A DNA stretch of 64,000 nt from Sphingopyxis sp. MWB1 (GCF_000763945.1 NZ_JQFJ01000002.1:1364001-1428000); one strand, 5' to 3'; positions 38,920 to 48,003 are shown, counted from the stretch's first letter. A program made the numbers and translations. The notes: generated from the letters alone by a model not told the origin.

Positions 38920-40028
38920 CGCGCATCCTCTTCCTTTTCATCGGCGAGCCGCATCAGATTTTCCACGCGCTTCCCATTGCCGCCGAAATGAACGCAGCGG
39001 GCCAGCGAGTCGAAGTGGCGGTCGCGAGCCGCGACCATTTGCGCATGATCGAACAGGTCGCCGCCCTCTATCCCGGCTTTGCGCCCCGCATCCACCTGCT
39101 CGGAGAGCGCGGCCCTGCGCATTGGCTGCGCGCCGCAGGACTGGTCCGCAATCCGCGCCTGCCGATGCTGGTCGGCGCGCTGCCGCTGCTGCGCCGGTTC
39201 GATGCGATTATCGTTCCCGAACGCACGACGACCGCGATCCGCCATTTTCTACCGGGCCGCACGCGGTTGATCTTCACCCCGCATGGCGCGGGCGACCGGG
39301 CGATCATGCTCGATCCGCGCGACCGTCATTTCGACTTTGTGCTGGTTGCGGGGGAGAAAAGCGAAAAGCGGCTGCTGGAGGCCGGAACCATCCGGCCCGG
39401 CGCCTATGCGGTCAATGGCTATGTAAAGCTCGACTTGATGGCGCGCATGCAGCGCAGCCGCGCGCCCCTGTTCGACAATGATCGGCCAACGGTGCTTTAT
39501 GCGCCGCATTTTCGCCGTTCGCTTTCCTCCTGGGATCGGTTCGGCACCGGTCTGATCGCCTGGTTCGCGGCGCAGGAGCGTTATAATCTGGTCGTCGCGC
39601 CGCATGTCCGCCTGTTTGCCGAAGCCAGCGCGGCGCAGCGCGCGGCGGTCGAGGCGCTCGCCATAAAGGGCAAGGTCTTCGTCGATCTAGGATCCGATCG
39701 GCTCTTCGACATGAGCTATACCGCCGGGGCCGATCTTTATATCGGCGATGTCAGCAGCCAGGTGTATGAATTTCTGGCGACCCCGCGCCCCTGCCTGTTC
39801 CTCAACGCCCATGGCGTGGCATGGCGCGACGATCCCGATTATCTTTTCTGGACGCTCGGCGATGTTCTGGGCGATCTGGGGGGGCTGGAAGCAGCACTCG
39901 ACGCAGCACCCGCCCGCCATGCCGCCTATGTCAGCGCCCAGCAGCAGCGATTATATGAATCGATCGGCGGCAATCCCGCCGGAGCGGCAGCGCGCGGCGC
40001 GGAGGCCATTTTGGCTTTCTTGCAATGA
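38916..40028 (+). CDS. CDP-glycerol glycerophosphotransferase-like protein
   Basis: A 370-residue protein resembling the TagB/TagF/LipB group that transfer polyol phosphates onto surface glycans. The N-terminal half looks like an activated-sugar glycosyltransferase fold (FLFIGEPHQIFHALPIAAEM), and the second half has PTVLYAPHFRRSLSSW and DMSYTAGADLYIGDVSSQVYEF, which match the glycerophosphotransferase signature in which a DxSS triad contacts the donor. Whether it uses CDP-glycerol or another donor is unknown. It overlaps the HAD gene by four bases. Its presence next to a CDP-alcohol enzyme argues for a phosphodiester-linked surface product. Confidence 0.75.
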   Translation: MTRILFLFIGEPHQIFHALPIAAEMNAAGQRVEVAVASRDHLRMIEQVAALYPGFAPRIHLLGERGPAHWLRAAGLVRNPRLPMLVGALPLLRRFDAIIVPERTTTAIRHFLPGRTRLIFTPHGAGDRAIMLDPRDRHFDFVLVAGEKSEKRLLEAGTIRPGAYAVNGYVKLDLMARMQRSRAPLFDNDRPTVLYAPHFRRSLSSWDRFGTGLIAWFAAQERYNLVVAPHVRLFAEASAAQRAAVEALAIKGKVFVDLGSDRLFDMSYTAGADLYIGDVSSQVYEFLATPRPCLFLNAHGVAWRDDPDYLFWTLGDVLGDLGGLEAALDAAPARHAAYVSAQQQRLYESIGGNPAGAAARGAEAILAFLQ

Positions 40029-40056
40029 ACCGGCCAAACGATAAGAGCGATAAGCC

Positions 40057-41166
40057 ATGACCGACACAGCTTCTTTCCTCACCCTCATCGGCGACAATGC
40101 CACTCCCATTTGGGGCATGACCAATGCCGAGCGGGTGCGGCGGCTGGTGCGTGCCGAAGGGGCGGCGGACAAGCTGGGCGAGGGGGCGCGATTGTTTGTC
40201 AATCTGGCCTATGTTTTTGATCCGCTGTGGTTGCGCCATATTATCGCTCACCCTGATATGATTGTGACCGATGGCGATGCGCTGGTGCTTGCGCATTTGA
40301 CCGGCGGAAAGACCCCTGACGCGCTGGACGCGGCGGGAGGAAGCGACGGGGTGACCCGGCTCGACTATCGGGATCAGCCGCAGATTTACAATCGCCAGCT
40401 TCGCAAGCTCGACTGCCCCTTTATCGAGCAGCTGGCCCCCGACACACGGCGGGAAATCGAACGGAAAAGCTATTTCGGCGCGTATAAGGGGGTGACCGAT
40501 CTGCTCACCAAATATCTGTGGCCCGAACTGGCGTTGTGGCTGACGCGCGGGGCGGCGCGGATCGGCATGACCCCCAATCTGGTCACTGCCATTGGCGCGA
40601 CGCTGTGTCTTTATGCAACCTGGCTGTTTTCACAGGGGCAGTTCGGGGCGGGGATGCTCGCGGGCTTTGTCTTCATGGTGCTCGACACGGTCGATGGAAA
40701 GCTCGCGCGATGCACCATCACCTCGTCCAAATGGGGCAATGTCGCCGACCATGGCGTCGACCTGATCCATCCGCCCTTCTGGTGGTATTTCTGGGGGGTC
40801 GGTCTTGCGGCGTGGGGCCTTGCCCTGCCCGGCCAGACTTTCCTGCTGGTGATGGTCGCAGTGATCGCGGGCTATATCCTCCAGCGGGTGATCGAAGGGC
40901 TGTTCCTCAAAGATTTCGGCATGGACATCCATGTCTGGCAGCGTTTTGACAGCCGCTTTCGCCTGATCACCGCGCGGCGCAATCCCAATATGCTGATCCT
41001 GTTCGTCGCGCTGCTCGCCGGGCGGCCCGATATTGGCCTGATCCTGCTGGCATGGTGGACGGTGATTTCGCTGGCCGTGCACGCCGTGCGGCTGGCGCAG
41101 GCCTATGCCGCGCGGCGGCGCGGGGAAGCGATTGTGAGCTGGATGGAGGATAGGAGGCCCGCATGA
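40057..41166 (+). CDS. CDP-alcohol phosphotransferase with N-terminal extra domain
   Basis: A 369-residue membrane enzyme. Residues 210-235 carry the complete CDP-alcohol phosphotransferase motif DxxDGxxARx8GxxxDxxxD: Asp210, Asp213, Gly214, Ala217, Arg218, Gly227, Asp231 and Asp235, within about six hydrophobic helices spanning residues 173-350. The first 160 or so residues form an extra soluble domain that I do not recognise with certainty; it may be a degenerate nucleotidyltransferase, as some family members fuse one. The enzyme joins a CDP-activated alcohol to an acceptor alcohol. Two nucleotidyltransferase genes lie just downstream on the other strand. The product (phospholipid, inositol phosphodiester or other) cannot be told from sequence. 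Confidence 0.85.
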   Translation: MTDTASFLTLIGDNATPIWGMTNAERVRRLVRAEGAADKLGEGARLFVNLAYVFDPLWLRHIIAHPDMIVTDGDALVLAHLTGGKTPDALDAAGGSDGVTRLDYRDQPQIYNRQLRKLDCPFIEQLAPDTRREIERKSYFGAYKGVTDLLTKYLWPELALWLTRGAARIGMTPNLVTAIGATLCLYATWLFSQGQFGAGMLAGFVFMVLDTVDGKLARCTITSSKWGNVADHGVDLIHPPFWWYFWGVGLAAWGLALPGQTFLLVMVAVIAGYILQRVIEGLFLKDFGMDIHVWQRFDSRFRLITARRNPNMLILFVALLAGRPDIGLILLAWWTVISLAVHAVRLAQAYAARRRGEAIVSWMEDRRPA

Positions 41167-41591
41167 ACGCAACCATGGAGAAATTCGGCTATCCGGCGAC
41201 GCTGATCGCCGAATATGAGCATTGGGTGGTGCTGCTGCGCCCGGCCCAGCCCACGCTCGGCGCGCTGGTGCTCGCGGCCAAATCGGACGCGACGGCCTTT
41301 GGCGACCTGCCCGCCGCCGCCCATGCCGAGCTGAAGCAGGTGACCGCCGCGATTGAGGCGGCGCTGCGGCAGGCGAGCGATTATGCGCGGATCAACTATC
41401 TGATGCTGATGATGGTCGATCCGCATGTCCATTTCCACGTCCTGCCCCGTTATGAGGAGACGCGCAGCGGCGCGGGGCTGACCATCGCCGATGCCGGCTG
41501 GCCGGGGCCGCCCGATCTGGCGCAGGCGGTAAAGCTGGACGAGGACCAACAGGCAGCGATGACAGCCTGGATCAAAAGCTATTTCGTATAG
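41163..41591 (+). CDS. HIT-family hydrolase
   Basis: A 142-residue histidine-triad protein with the triad in VDPHVHFHVLPRY, matching HxHxH-x-x. HIT proteins hydrolyse or transfer nucleotide monophosphates from dinucleoside or nucleotidyl conjugates. Its ATG overlaps the stop of the CDP-alcohol phosphotransferase gene (ATGA), implying co-translation. A role in recycling a CDP- or CMP-linked intermediate of that pathway is plausible but inferred. The 3' end overlaps the convergent nucleotidyltransferase gene by 13 bases. Confidence 0.88.
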   Translation: MNATMEKFGYPATLIAEYEHWVVLLRPAQPTLGALVLAAKSDATAFGDLPAAAHAELKQVTAAIEAALRQASDYARINYLMLMMVDPHVHFHVLPRYEETRSGAGLTIADAGWPGPPDLAQAVKLDEDQQAAMTAWIKSYFV

Positions 41592-42367
41592 CGGCCTTCG
41601 GCGGCCCAGCGCGCGGTCAACGCCTCGGCAGCCTCGACATCCTGCGGGAAGTCCACCTCCTGCCAGCCCATTCCCTCGATCGACACGGTGCCAACGCGAT
41701 TGCCCTTGGCGATGATGTCGATGGCGCGCAGATACCAGCGCTCGACCCCGTCGGGGGTGCGCATCATCTGGTCGATCTGGTTGCGGAAAATCGCAGGGCC
41801 GTCGCCGGTGAAAGCCAGCATGCCGATCGATTCGGCATTGGTGTCGGGGGGCAACAGCCTTTTGCCAATGGCGTGGAGCCGTCCCTCGCTATCGCGGTTC
41901 ACCTTCATATCATCATCGTCATAATCGGATTTGACATCGACGGTGACGGTGATCGGTTCGACCGCGCCCTCAATCAGCCGCGCGACAATTTCGTCCGAAA
42001 TGATGGTGTCGCCATTGAGGATGATGAAGTCGCGGTCCATTTCCTCGCGCGCGATCCAGCAAGTGCCGAGATTGTCGGCGACCTGGAAGAAAGGATTGAA
42101 CAGCGTCCGCACCCGCGCGCCGGTATCACGGTAAAGCTGCAGCGCATGATCCTCGACCCGTTCGGTGCGAAAGCCGGTGACGATGACAATATCCTTGATG
42201 CCATTGGCGACGAGCGCAGCCACTTGCCAGCTCACGAGGCTGCGCCCGGCGAATTCGATCAGGCATTTGGGAATGTCGCGCGTCAGCGGGAGCAGGCGCG
42301 AGCCCTGCCCGGCAGACAGGATGATGGCTTTGGTAATGCTCATAGTCGCAGCGCTATAGCTGTTCAC
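41579..42367 (-). CDS. Sugar/alcohol-phosphate nucleotidyltransferase (LicC/inositol-P type)
   Basis: A nucleotidyltransferase of 254-262 residues. KAIILSAGQGSRLLPLTRD and PKCLIEFAG show the nucleotide-binding signature, and FIILNGDTIISDEI the metal/nucleotide aspartate. The arrangement resembles phosphocholine and inositol-1-phosphate cytidylyltransferases, so the likely reaction is CTP plus an alcohol phosphate to a CDP-alcohol. This fits the phosphotransferase encoded on the opposite strand. The start is either GTG 42367, which overlaps the upstream stop as GTGA, or ATG 42343. Confidence 0.82.
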   Translation of the reverse strand: MNSYSAATMSITKAIILSAGQGSRLLPLTRDIPKCLIEFAGRSLVSWQVAALVANGIKDIVIVTGFRTERVEDHALQLYRDTGARVRTLFNPFFQVADNLGTCWIAREEMDRDFIILNGDTIISDEIVARLIEGAVEPITVTVDVKSDYDDDDMKVNRDSEGRLHAIGKRLLPPDTNAESIGMLAFTGDGPAIFRNQIDQMMRTPDGVERWYLRAIDIIAKGNRVGTVSIEGMGWQEVDFPQDVEAAEALTARWAAEGRYTK

Positions 42368-43146
42368 CGCCGCGCGGCAAATATGCGTTCGATCAATTCG
42401 ATATCGCTGGGCTTGTCAGCGTCGATACAGGCTTCGGGCGCGCGCATCGGCACGACGCGGGCGTCGAGGCCAAAGCGCCGTCCCGCGCGCGCCACCCCCT
42501 GTTGGATCGTGAAGAGGCGAAAGAGCGCGCCCAAGAGCAGCCAGGGGCCAAAGGCGGCGACGATCTTCAGCCCCTTTTTCCGGTCGCGCTCAATCCTGCC
42601 CCAGAAGTCGAGGAGGGGGAGGACGCGGCGGCCGCGCAGGCGGAAGAGATTGGCGCCCGACCACCAGCCGCCCCGGAATTTGAGCCAGGTGCGGCGCGAT
42701 TGCGGATAGCGGGCGAGAAGCACATCGCGCTCGACCATCGCCACCGCGACATCGCTGTCCGCCGCGCGCGTCAAAAATTCGGCGACCATCGCGGGGGTCA
42801 GCAGCACATTGTCGGCGGTGGTGACGAGCAGCGGATCGTCATTATCGGGAAGCGCGGCGGCGAGCGAGGCGCTGATCCCCGCGCCCGAAGTGGCGAAATG
42901 AAGATCGGCGAAATCGGCAAGGCCCGGTTCGGCGGCGAGCGCAGCGCTGTCCTGCGCCAGAATATGGATGGCGCCGATTTCGGGGGCGGCGCGCAGCGCA
43001 CGCACGACATGAACGATCATCGGCGCGCCCGCGACCCGAAGCAGCGCCTTGGTCGCGGCACCGCTGCCGCTGAGCAGCGGATCGGGGCCGGGGCGGCTTC
43101 CCGCCAAAATGATCGCAGGGATGGGCACAGACAGGGAGACGCTCAT
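42364..43146 (-). CDS. MobA-like NTP transferase
   Basis: A 260-residue protein with a weaker nucleotidyltransferase fold: PAIILAGSRPGPDPL, then ATKALLRVAGAPMIVHVVRAL, and TTADNVLLTPAM as the metal-binding aspartate region. The family is the MobA-like NTP transferases, but the substrate is unknown and it is less similar to sugar-1-phosphate enzymes than its neighbour. Its ends overlap both adjacent genes by four bases, so the three minus-strand genes act as one operon. It could be a paralogous activator of a second pathway alcohol. Confidence 0.8.
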   Translation of the reverse strand: MSVSLSVPIPAIILAGSRPGPDPLLSGSGAATKALLRVAGAPMIVHVVRALRAAPEIGAIHILAQDSAALAAEPGLADFADLHFATSGAGISASLAAALPDNDDPLLVTTADNVLLTPAMVAEFLTRAADSDVAVAMVERDVLLARYPQSRRTWLKFRGGWWSGANLFRLRGRRVLPLLDFWGRIERDRKKGLKIVAAFGPWLLLGALFRLFTIQQGVARAGRRFGLDARVVPMRAPEACIDADKPSDIELIERIFAARR

Positions 43147-44099
43147 TCGGCTGCGCTTTCGCGCGCCGCCGCCGCCGGAGGGGCCGCGCGCGCCGCGACC
43201 AGCCGCCGCCCGGTGACGCCGCGCAGAAAATCGCTGACCTCTGCCAGCACCGGCGCGCGAAAGCGAAAGGGACGGGTCATGGCGAGAATGATGCCCGCAT
43301 GGCCCAGCCGGGGATAGAGGCGCAGCACCGCCGAACCGCCCGCGCGCCGGATCGCGGCGGCGAGCTGACGGCTGCTGCGCGGGCGCACCGTCCGATCCTC
43401 CTCGCCGCTCGCCAGCCAGAAAGGCGGCGCATCGCCGCGGGCGAAACTGACCGGCTGGGTCCGTTCGGCGGGGCGGACCTGGCCCATCGCCCGGTCCGCG
43501 CGGTCGCCCCTTTTTATCGGCAAAAAATCATAAGGCCCGGCGAGCGCCGCGACGCCGCGCAAATCGGCGGGGTCGCTCCCGGCGCGCTGGAGCCATGTCG
43601 GATCGAGCGCGAGCATCGCGGCGATATAGGCGCCCGCCGAATGGCCCATCAGCGCGATGCGGTCGGGGTCGCCGCCCAGGGCGCCGACATGCGCGCGCGT
43701 CCAGGCGATGGCCGCCGCGCCATCCTCCAGAAAATCGGGCCAATGCGCCTGCGGCACGAGGCGATAATCGGGGATGACGGTCATGAAACCTTCGCGCGCC
43801 AGCGCGCGGCCGATGAAGCCATAATATTCGCGCTGCCCGCTGTCCCAGCCGCCGCCATAGAAAAAGACGATCACCGGTAACGGGTCGCCCTCCTGCACAT
43901 TGTCGGGTGCCCATATATCGAGGAAGCGCCGCGCTTCGCGGCCATAGGGCTGATCAGCGACGCGCAGTCCCGCCCCTCCGCGCGGCCCGATAATCCGGTC
44001 CGCCATTTCGAGCGATTTGGCGCCGCCCGCGACGAGCAGCCGCGCCGCACCGCCAAGCGCGATCAGCAGGACGATCGTCACGAGCAGGAATTTGATCAA
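43143..44099 (-). CDS. Alpha/beta hydrolase (BD-FAE-like), membrane anchored
   Basis: A 318-residue esterase-like protein. A hydrophobic N-terminal anchor (about residues 3-24, FLLVTIVLLIALGGAARLLV) is followed by an alpha/beta hydrolase core with oxyanion loop VIVFFYGGGWDSG, nucleophile in LMGHSAGAYIAAML, and late FARGDAPPFWLASGEEDRTV and LGHAGIIL supplying the Asp and His. The start is TTG at 44099, supported by an AAGGAAG ribosome site five bases upstream; no ATG of similar quality exists. The family includes feruloyl/carboxyl esterases. It probably acts on the periplasmic side of the inner membrane. Confidence 0.82.
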   Translation of the reverse strand: MIKFLLVTIVLLIALGGAARLLVAGGAKSLEMADRIIGPRGGAGLRVADQPYGREARRFLDIWAPDNVQEGDPLPVIVFFYGGGWDSGQREYYGFIGRALAREGFMTVIPDYRLVPQAHWPDFLEDGAAAIAWTRAHVGALGGDPDRIALMGHSAGAYIAAMLALDPTWLQRAGSDPADLRGVAALAGPYDFLPIKRGDRADRAMGQVRPAERTQPVSFARGDAPPFWLASGEEDRTVRPRSSRQLAAAIRRAGGSAVLRLYPRLGHAGIILAMTRPFRFRAPVLAEVSDFLRGVTGRRLVAARAAPPAAAARESAAE

Positions 44100-44224
44100 T
44101 TCTTCTTCCTTCGCCGCGCGGTCTGGCCGCCCCCTTTGCCCTACAAGCGGCGCCGATCAGCGGCAAGCGCTTCCCCACCTGCTTTTCTTGCGCCACCTTT
44201 TTCCGCGCCGCGCGTAGGAGGTAT

Positions 44225-45055
44225 ATGCACGCCTCTTTCCTGCGCCCCGCCCTCCTCTGCAACGGCCAAAGCGGCAGCCACGATCCCGAGGTGCGCGCCG
44301 CCATCGAGCAAGCCTGTATCCGGCTCGGCTCCCCGCTCGTCGCCACCTTTGCCCTGCCCGATCAGTCGCTGCCCGACGCGGGAGCGCTGCGCCGGGTCGA
44401 TGCCGATCTGCTGCTTGTCTGGGCCGGCGACGGGACGATCAATGCCGCCTATGCGGCGGTGGACGGCTGGTCGGGGGCGCTGCTGCCACTTCCCGGCGGC
44501 ACGCTCAATCTCTTGTCCAAGCAGCTCCACGGCGACCGGCCCGCGCCCGATATTGTGGCCGACGCGCTGTCGCGCCCCGCGCGCCGTCGTCCCATTCCCG
44601 TTATTCGCGCGGCGGACCGCGAAGCGCTGATCACCATCGTGGCGGGACCCGCCACCCATTGGGCCGATGTGCGGGAGAAAATGCGCCGCGACGGGCTGAT
44701 GGCGGCGGGCCGCGAAGCCGCCGAAGCGCTGGACGACATGCTGAGCGCAACGGGGGTGCGCCTGGCGGGGCAAAGCGAAAATTATCCCGCAATCATCCTG
44801 ACCCCGACGGAGACAGGACTGGTCGCCGACGGCATCAGCCATGACAATGCTCTCGACCTGCTGCGCCATGGTCTTGCCTGGCTGGAAGGCGATTTTCGCG
44901 ATGGCCCCAGCGAACGGATTGGCGAAGGCGAAACGATCCTGATCGAAAGCAATGCGCCGATCAGCCTGGAATATGATGGCGAACGCGATGAAACCCCCTC
45001 GCCCGCCCGTTTTGCGCTGGGAATGAGCCGGATCGACTTCGTGGACACGGCATGA
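44225..45055 (+). CDS. Diacylglycerol kinase-like lipid kinase
   Basis: A 276-residue protein of the DAGK catalytic family. The conserved GDGT (residues 68-71, in LVWAGDGTINAAYAAV) and LLPLPGGTLNLLSKQL contain the nucleotide-binding core; the C-terminal beta-rich half is present. Such enzymes phosphorylate diacylglycerol, ceramide or other lipid alcohols. The start has the strong ribosome site TAGGAGGTAT. Divergent from the hydrolase operon, and overlapping the next gene by four bases. Sphingomonads make glycosphingolipids, so a sphingosine or ceramide substrate is possible, but that is inference. Confidence 0.87.
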   Translation: MHASFLRPALLCNGQSGSHDPEVRAAIEQACIRLGSPLVATFALPDQSLPDAGALRRVDADLLLVWAGDGTINAAYAAVDGWSGALLPLPGGTLNLLSKQLHGDRPAPDIVADALSRPARRRPIPVIRAADREALITIVAGPATHWADVREKMRRDGLMAAGREAAEALDDMLSATGVRLAGQSENYPAIILTPTETGLVADGISHDNALDLLRHGLAWLEGDFRDGPSERIGEGETILIESNAPISLEYDGERDETPSPARFALGMSRIDFVDTA

Positions 45056-45900
45056 TGCGTCTTTTCCATATCAGCGATTTGCATTTCGGGCTGGAGGACA
45101 GGGCCGCGCTGCAATGGTTTTCGGGCTGCGTGCGGCGCGAACGCCCGGCGGCGGTGCTGATTACGGGCGATCTGACGATGCGCGCACGGTCCCGCGAATT
45201 TGCCGCCGCCTGCGACTGGATCGAAACGCTCGACGTTCCGGTGACGGTCGAGGTCGGAAATCATGACCTGCCCTATTTCAACCCCTTTGCGCGCTTCCTG
45301 TGGCCCTATCGCCGTTTCCGCCGCATCAAGCAGCTGGTCGAACGCGAGCTGGATTTTCCCGGCCTTGCCATCGTGCCGCTGAAAACCACCGCGCGCGCGC
45401 AGTGGCGGCTCGACTGGTCAAAGGGCCGCGTGACGCCGCGCGCGCTCGACAAGACGCTGGCCGCCATCGATGCGCTGCCCCCCGGGACCACCACGCTGGT
45501 CACTGCCCACCACCCGCTGGTCGAGGCGGGCACCAAGGGCCGCGCGCTGACGCGGGGCGGCGAAAATGCGCTGTGCGAGCTCGCCGCGCGCAATGTCGCA
45601 GCGGTGCTGACCGGCCATGTCCATGACGCCTTTGACCTGTGGAAAGAGACGCTGGCCGGGCCGATCCGCATGATCGGCGCCGGAACCCTGTCGCAGCGGG
45701 TGCGATCGACCCCGCCCAGTTTCAACCAGATTGATGTGTCGCGGCGCGGCCTGAACGTCACGGTCCGCAATCTGGCCGACGCATCGACGCCGATGATGCA
45801 GATATCGGACATTCCCCCCGACGCCCTGCCCCCGCGTGAGGCGGGCGAGCCGGTCGCCCCCATCGGCGCGGTGCCACCGGTCGATCCGCCAGTGCATTGA
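45052..45900 (+). CDS. Metallophosphoesterase
   Basis: A 282-residue calcineurin-like phosphoesterase. The metal-binding motifs are LFHISDLHFGLED at the N-terminus, VLITGDLTMRARS, EVGNHDLP, TLVTAHHPLVE and LTGHVHDAF, in standard order. The substrate may be a nucleotide conjugate or phospholipid; families of this shape include UDP-2,3-diacylglucosamine hydrolase and cAMP phosphodiesterases. It overlaps the DAGK-like gene by four bases and is the last gene of the cluster, followed by a terminator-like hairpin. Confidence 0.88.
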   Translation: MMRLFHISDLHFGLEDRAALQWFSGCVRRERPAAVLITGDLTMRARSREFAAACDWIETLDVPVTVEVGNHDLPYFNPFARFLWPYRRFRRIKQLVERELDFPGLAIVPLKTTARAQWRLDWSKGRVTPRALDKTLAAIDALPPGTTTLVTAHHPLVEAGTKGRALTRGGENALCELAARNVAAVLTGHVHDAFDLWKETLAGPIRMIGAGTLSQRVRSTPPSFNQIDVSRRGLNVTVRNLADASTPMMQISDIPPDALPPREAGEPVAPIGAVPPVDPPVH

Positions 45901-45919
45901 TGGAGCGCCGCCCAGCGAA

Positions 45920-45951
45920 AAGGGCCGGTCGTCCATAACGCCCGGCCCCTT
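45920..45951. terminator. Bidirectional terminator-like hairpin
   Basis: GGGCCGG (45922-45928) and CCGGCCC (45942-45948) form a 7-bp GC stem flanked by A- and T-rich ends (AAAA before, CTT after). It sits between two convergent genes, the metallophosphoesterase and the small anchored protein, and could terminate both. Confidence 0.55.
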
Positions 45952-45991
45952 GCTCATGCTGTACGGCTACGCCGCTCGTGGGCGGAACGAC

Positions 45992-46213
45992 CTATTTATT
46001 CTTGTCGCGGCTCGCGTAGAGAAGCGCGGCGAGCACCGCGGCCGATCCAATGCCGATTCCCGCCGCGGCTTTCCATCCGCCGCGCTTTGTGCCCTTGCCG
46101 CGCGCCGCTTCGCTTTCGGCAGCGGCCTGTTGCTGCGCGCGCATTTCGCGGGTTTCGCGCAGCACTTCATTTTCATCGTCATCATGGGGCGGAGGGGGAT
46201 TTTGGTCGGTCAT
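45992..46213 (-). CDS. Small single-helix membrane protein, unknown
   Basis: A 73-residue protein beginning MTDQNPPPPHDDDENEVLRE and ending in one hydrophobic helix (AAAGIGIGSAAVLAALLYASR) with a basic C-terminus. The charged N-terminal half has a helical Glu/Arg/Gln pattern, so it may form a short coiled coil in the cytoplasm. No family is recognised. It starts 20 bases downstream of the ald stop on the same strand, so it could be co-transcribed with ald. No function should be inferred. Confidence 0.6.
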   Translation of the reverse strand: MTDQNPPPPHDDDENEVLRETREMRAQQQAAAESEAARGKGTKRGGWKAAAGIGIGSAAVLAALLYASRDKNK

Positions 46214-46233
46214 CGTCTCTCTGGTCCTGTTGG

Positions 46234-47349
46234 TCAGGCAAGTGCCTGATCAACAGGCACATAGTCGGTTCCGATCGCTTCCGCTACGGCTTCGAACGTC
46301 ACCTTACCATTCCATACGTTCAGTCCGTGCGAAAGATGCACGTCGCGGCGCATCGCTTCCTTCCAGCCGAGGTCGGCAATCCGCAGCGCATGGGGCAAGG
46401 TGACATTGTTCAGCGCATAGGTGCTGGTGCGCGCGACCGCGCCCGGCATGTTCGCCACCGCATAATGAACAATGCCATCGACGATATAGGTCGGGTCGGC
46501 GTGGGTCGTGGGATGGCTGGTTTCGAAACAGCCACCCTGGTCGATGGCGACATCGGCGAGCACCGCGCCCGCGCGCATCGTCCCCAGCATCTCGCGCGTG
46601 ACAAGCTTGGGCGCCTCCGCCCCCGGAATCAGCACCGCGCCGATAACGAGATCGGCCTCGGCGACGCATTCGGCGAGATTGGCGCTGTTTGAAAAGCGCG
46701 TCTTGGCGCGTGATTCAAAGAAGGTGCCGACGCGTTCGAGCACTTCGGGATCGCGGTCGAGGATGGTGACATCCGCGCCCAGCCCCGCCGCCATTTGCGC
46801 GGCGTTGAAGCCGACGACGCCGCCGCCGATCACGCAGACCTTCGCGGGTGCCACACCGGGCACCCCGCCCAGCAATACGCCGCGTCCGCCATGCGCCTTT
46901 TCGAGCGCGGTCGCGCCCGCCTGGATCGACATGCGCCCCGCAACCTGGCTCATCGGTTTGAGCAGCGGCAGGCCGCCATAGGGGCTGGTCACCGTTTCAT
47001 AAGCGATGCAGATCGCGCCCGATTTCATGAGGTCGCGCGTCTGTTCGGGATCGGGCGCAAGGTGCAGATAGGTGTAGAGTATCTGTCCTTCGCGCAGCAT
47101 CGCGCGTTCGCCCGCCTGCGGCTCCTTCACCTTGACGACCATGTCGCAGCGCGCGAAAATTTCCTCGGCGCTGGCGACGATCGTCGCGCCGGCTTCCTCA
47201 TAATAGCGGTCATGCGCGCCAATACCTTCGCCCGCGCCGGTTTCGACCAGCACATCATGGCCGTGAACGGTGAGTTCGCGCGCGCTTTCGGGGGTCAGAC
47301 CGACGCGATATTCGTGATTCTTGATTTCCTTGGGGGTGCCGATGATCAT
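46234..47349 (-). CDS. ald: Alanine dehydrogenase
   Basis: A 371-residue NAD-dependent L-alanine dehydrogenase that interconverts alanine and pyruvate plus ammonia. The N-terminus [20 protein letters not shown] and [12 protein letters not shown] supply substrate-binding residues; [21 protein letters not shown] binds NAD. Length and motif order match the family. An Lrp/AsnC regulator is divergent, sharing a 180-base AT-rich spacer, an arrangement known for alanine-responsive control of ald in other bacteria. Confidence 0.95.
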   Translation of the reverse strand: MIIGTPKEIKNHEYRVGLTPESARELTVHGHDVLVETGAGEGIGAHDRYYEEAGATIVASAEEIFARCDMVVKVKEPQAGERAMLREGQILYTYLHLAPDPEQTRDLMKSGAICIAYETVTSPYGGLPLLKPMSQVAGRMSIQAGATALEKAHGGRGVLLGGVPGVAPAKVCVIGGGVVGFNAAQMAAGLGADVTILDRDPEVLERVGTFFESRAKTRFSNSANLAECVAEADLVIGAVLIPGAEAPKLVTREMLGTMRAGAVLADVAIDQGGCFETSHPTTHADPTYIVDGIVHYAVANMPGAVARTSTYALNNVTLPHALRIADLGWKEAMRRDVHLSHGLNVWNGKVTFEAVAEAIGTDYVPVDQALA

Positions 47350-47529
47350 GGCCGCGCTCTCCTGGGGTTGGTTTGATTATACCCGCGACAGCCCAAATAT
47401 GTCCCTGTTTTTTGGTGTCCCGAGCCTTTGGACAAATATAAGGGTGAATGCGCGCCATGTGTTTGCATTTTACCGCGCCATGGCATTTTTTATGCACAAA
47501 TCTTGCACATATTACCCTAATGGCGCGTA

Positions 47530-48003
47530 ATGTTTGATCGAATCGATGCCAAGCTGCTCAACCTGCTGCAAAAGGGCGGACCTCGAGCCGCCGCCGAACT
47601 GGGCGAACAGGTCGGCCTGTCCCCTTCCGCCTGTCATCGCCGCATCCGGGCGCTGGAGGCCGAGGGGGTGATCGCGGGTTATAGCGCGCGGCTCAACCCC
47701 GACCGCATCGGCCTTGGCCTTCATGTCTTTGTCGACATCAGCCTGCGTTCGCAAAGCGAGGAGGCGCTCGCCGCCTTTGAAGAGGCGGTGAAAAGTTTCG
47801 ACGAGATATTGGAATGCCAGCTTTTGTCAGGCGCCGCCGATTACCGGCTGCGCGTCGCGGCGCGCCATGTCGCCGATTTCGACCGGCTGCACCGCCAATG
47901 CCTGTCGCGCCTGCCCGGTGTCGCGGCGATGCACAGCGCCTTTGCGCTTCGCACTATCAAGCCTTTCGAAGGCTATCCCATCACCGCAACCGCGCCGCGC
48001 TGA
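47530..48003 (+). CDS. Lrp/AsnC-family transcriptional regulator
   Basis: A 157-residue regulator with an N-terminal winged helix (LLNLLQKGGPRAAAELGEQVGLSPSACHRRIRALE) and a C-terminal RAM effector domain (DEILECQLLSGAADYRLRVAARHVADFDRL). It is divergent from ald and therefore likely to sense alanine and control it, as AldR/PutR-like proteins do. The ATG is at 47530. A chemoreceptor gene follows 123 bases downstream, but with its own ribosome site. Confidence 0.92.
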   Translation: MFDRIDAKLLNLLQKGGPRAAAELGEQVGLSPSACHRRIRALEAEGVIAGYSARLNPDRIGLGLHVFVDISLRSQSEEALAAFEEAVKSFDEILECQLLSGAADYRLRVAARHVADFDRLHRQCLSRLPGVAAMHSAFALRTIKPFEGYPITATAPR

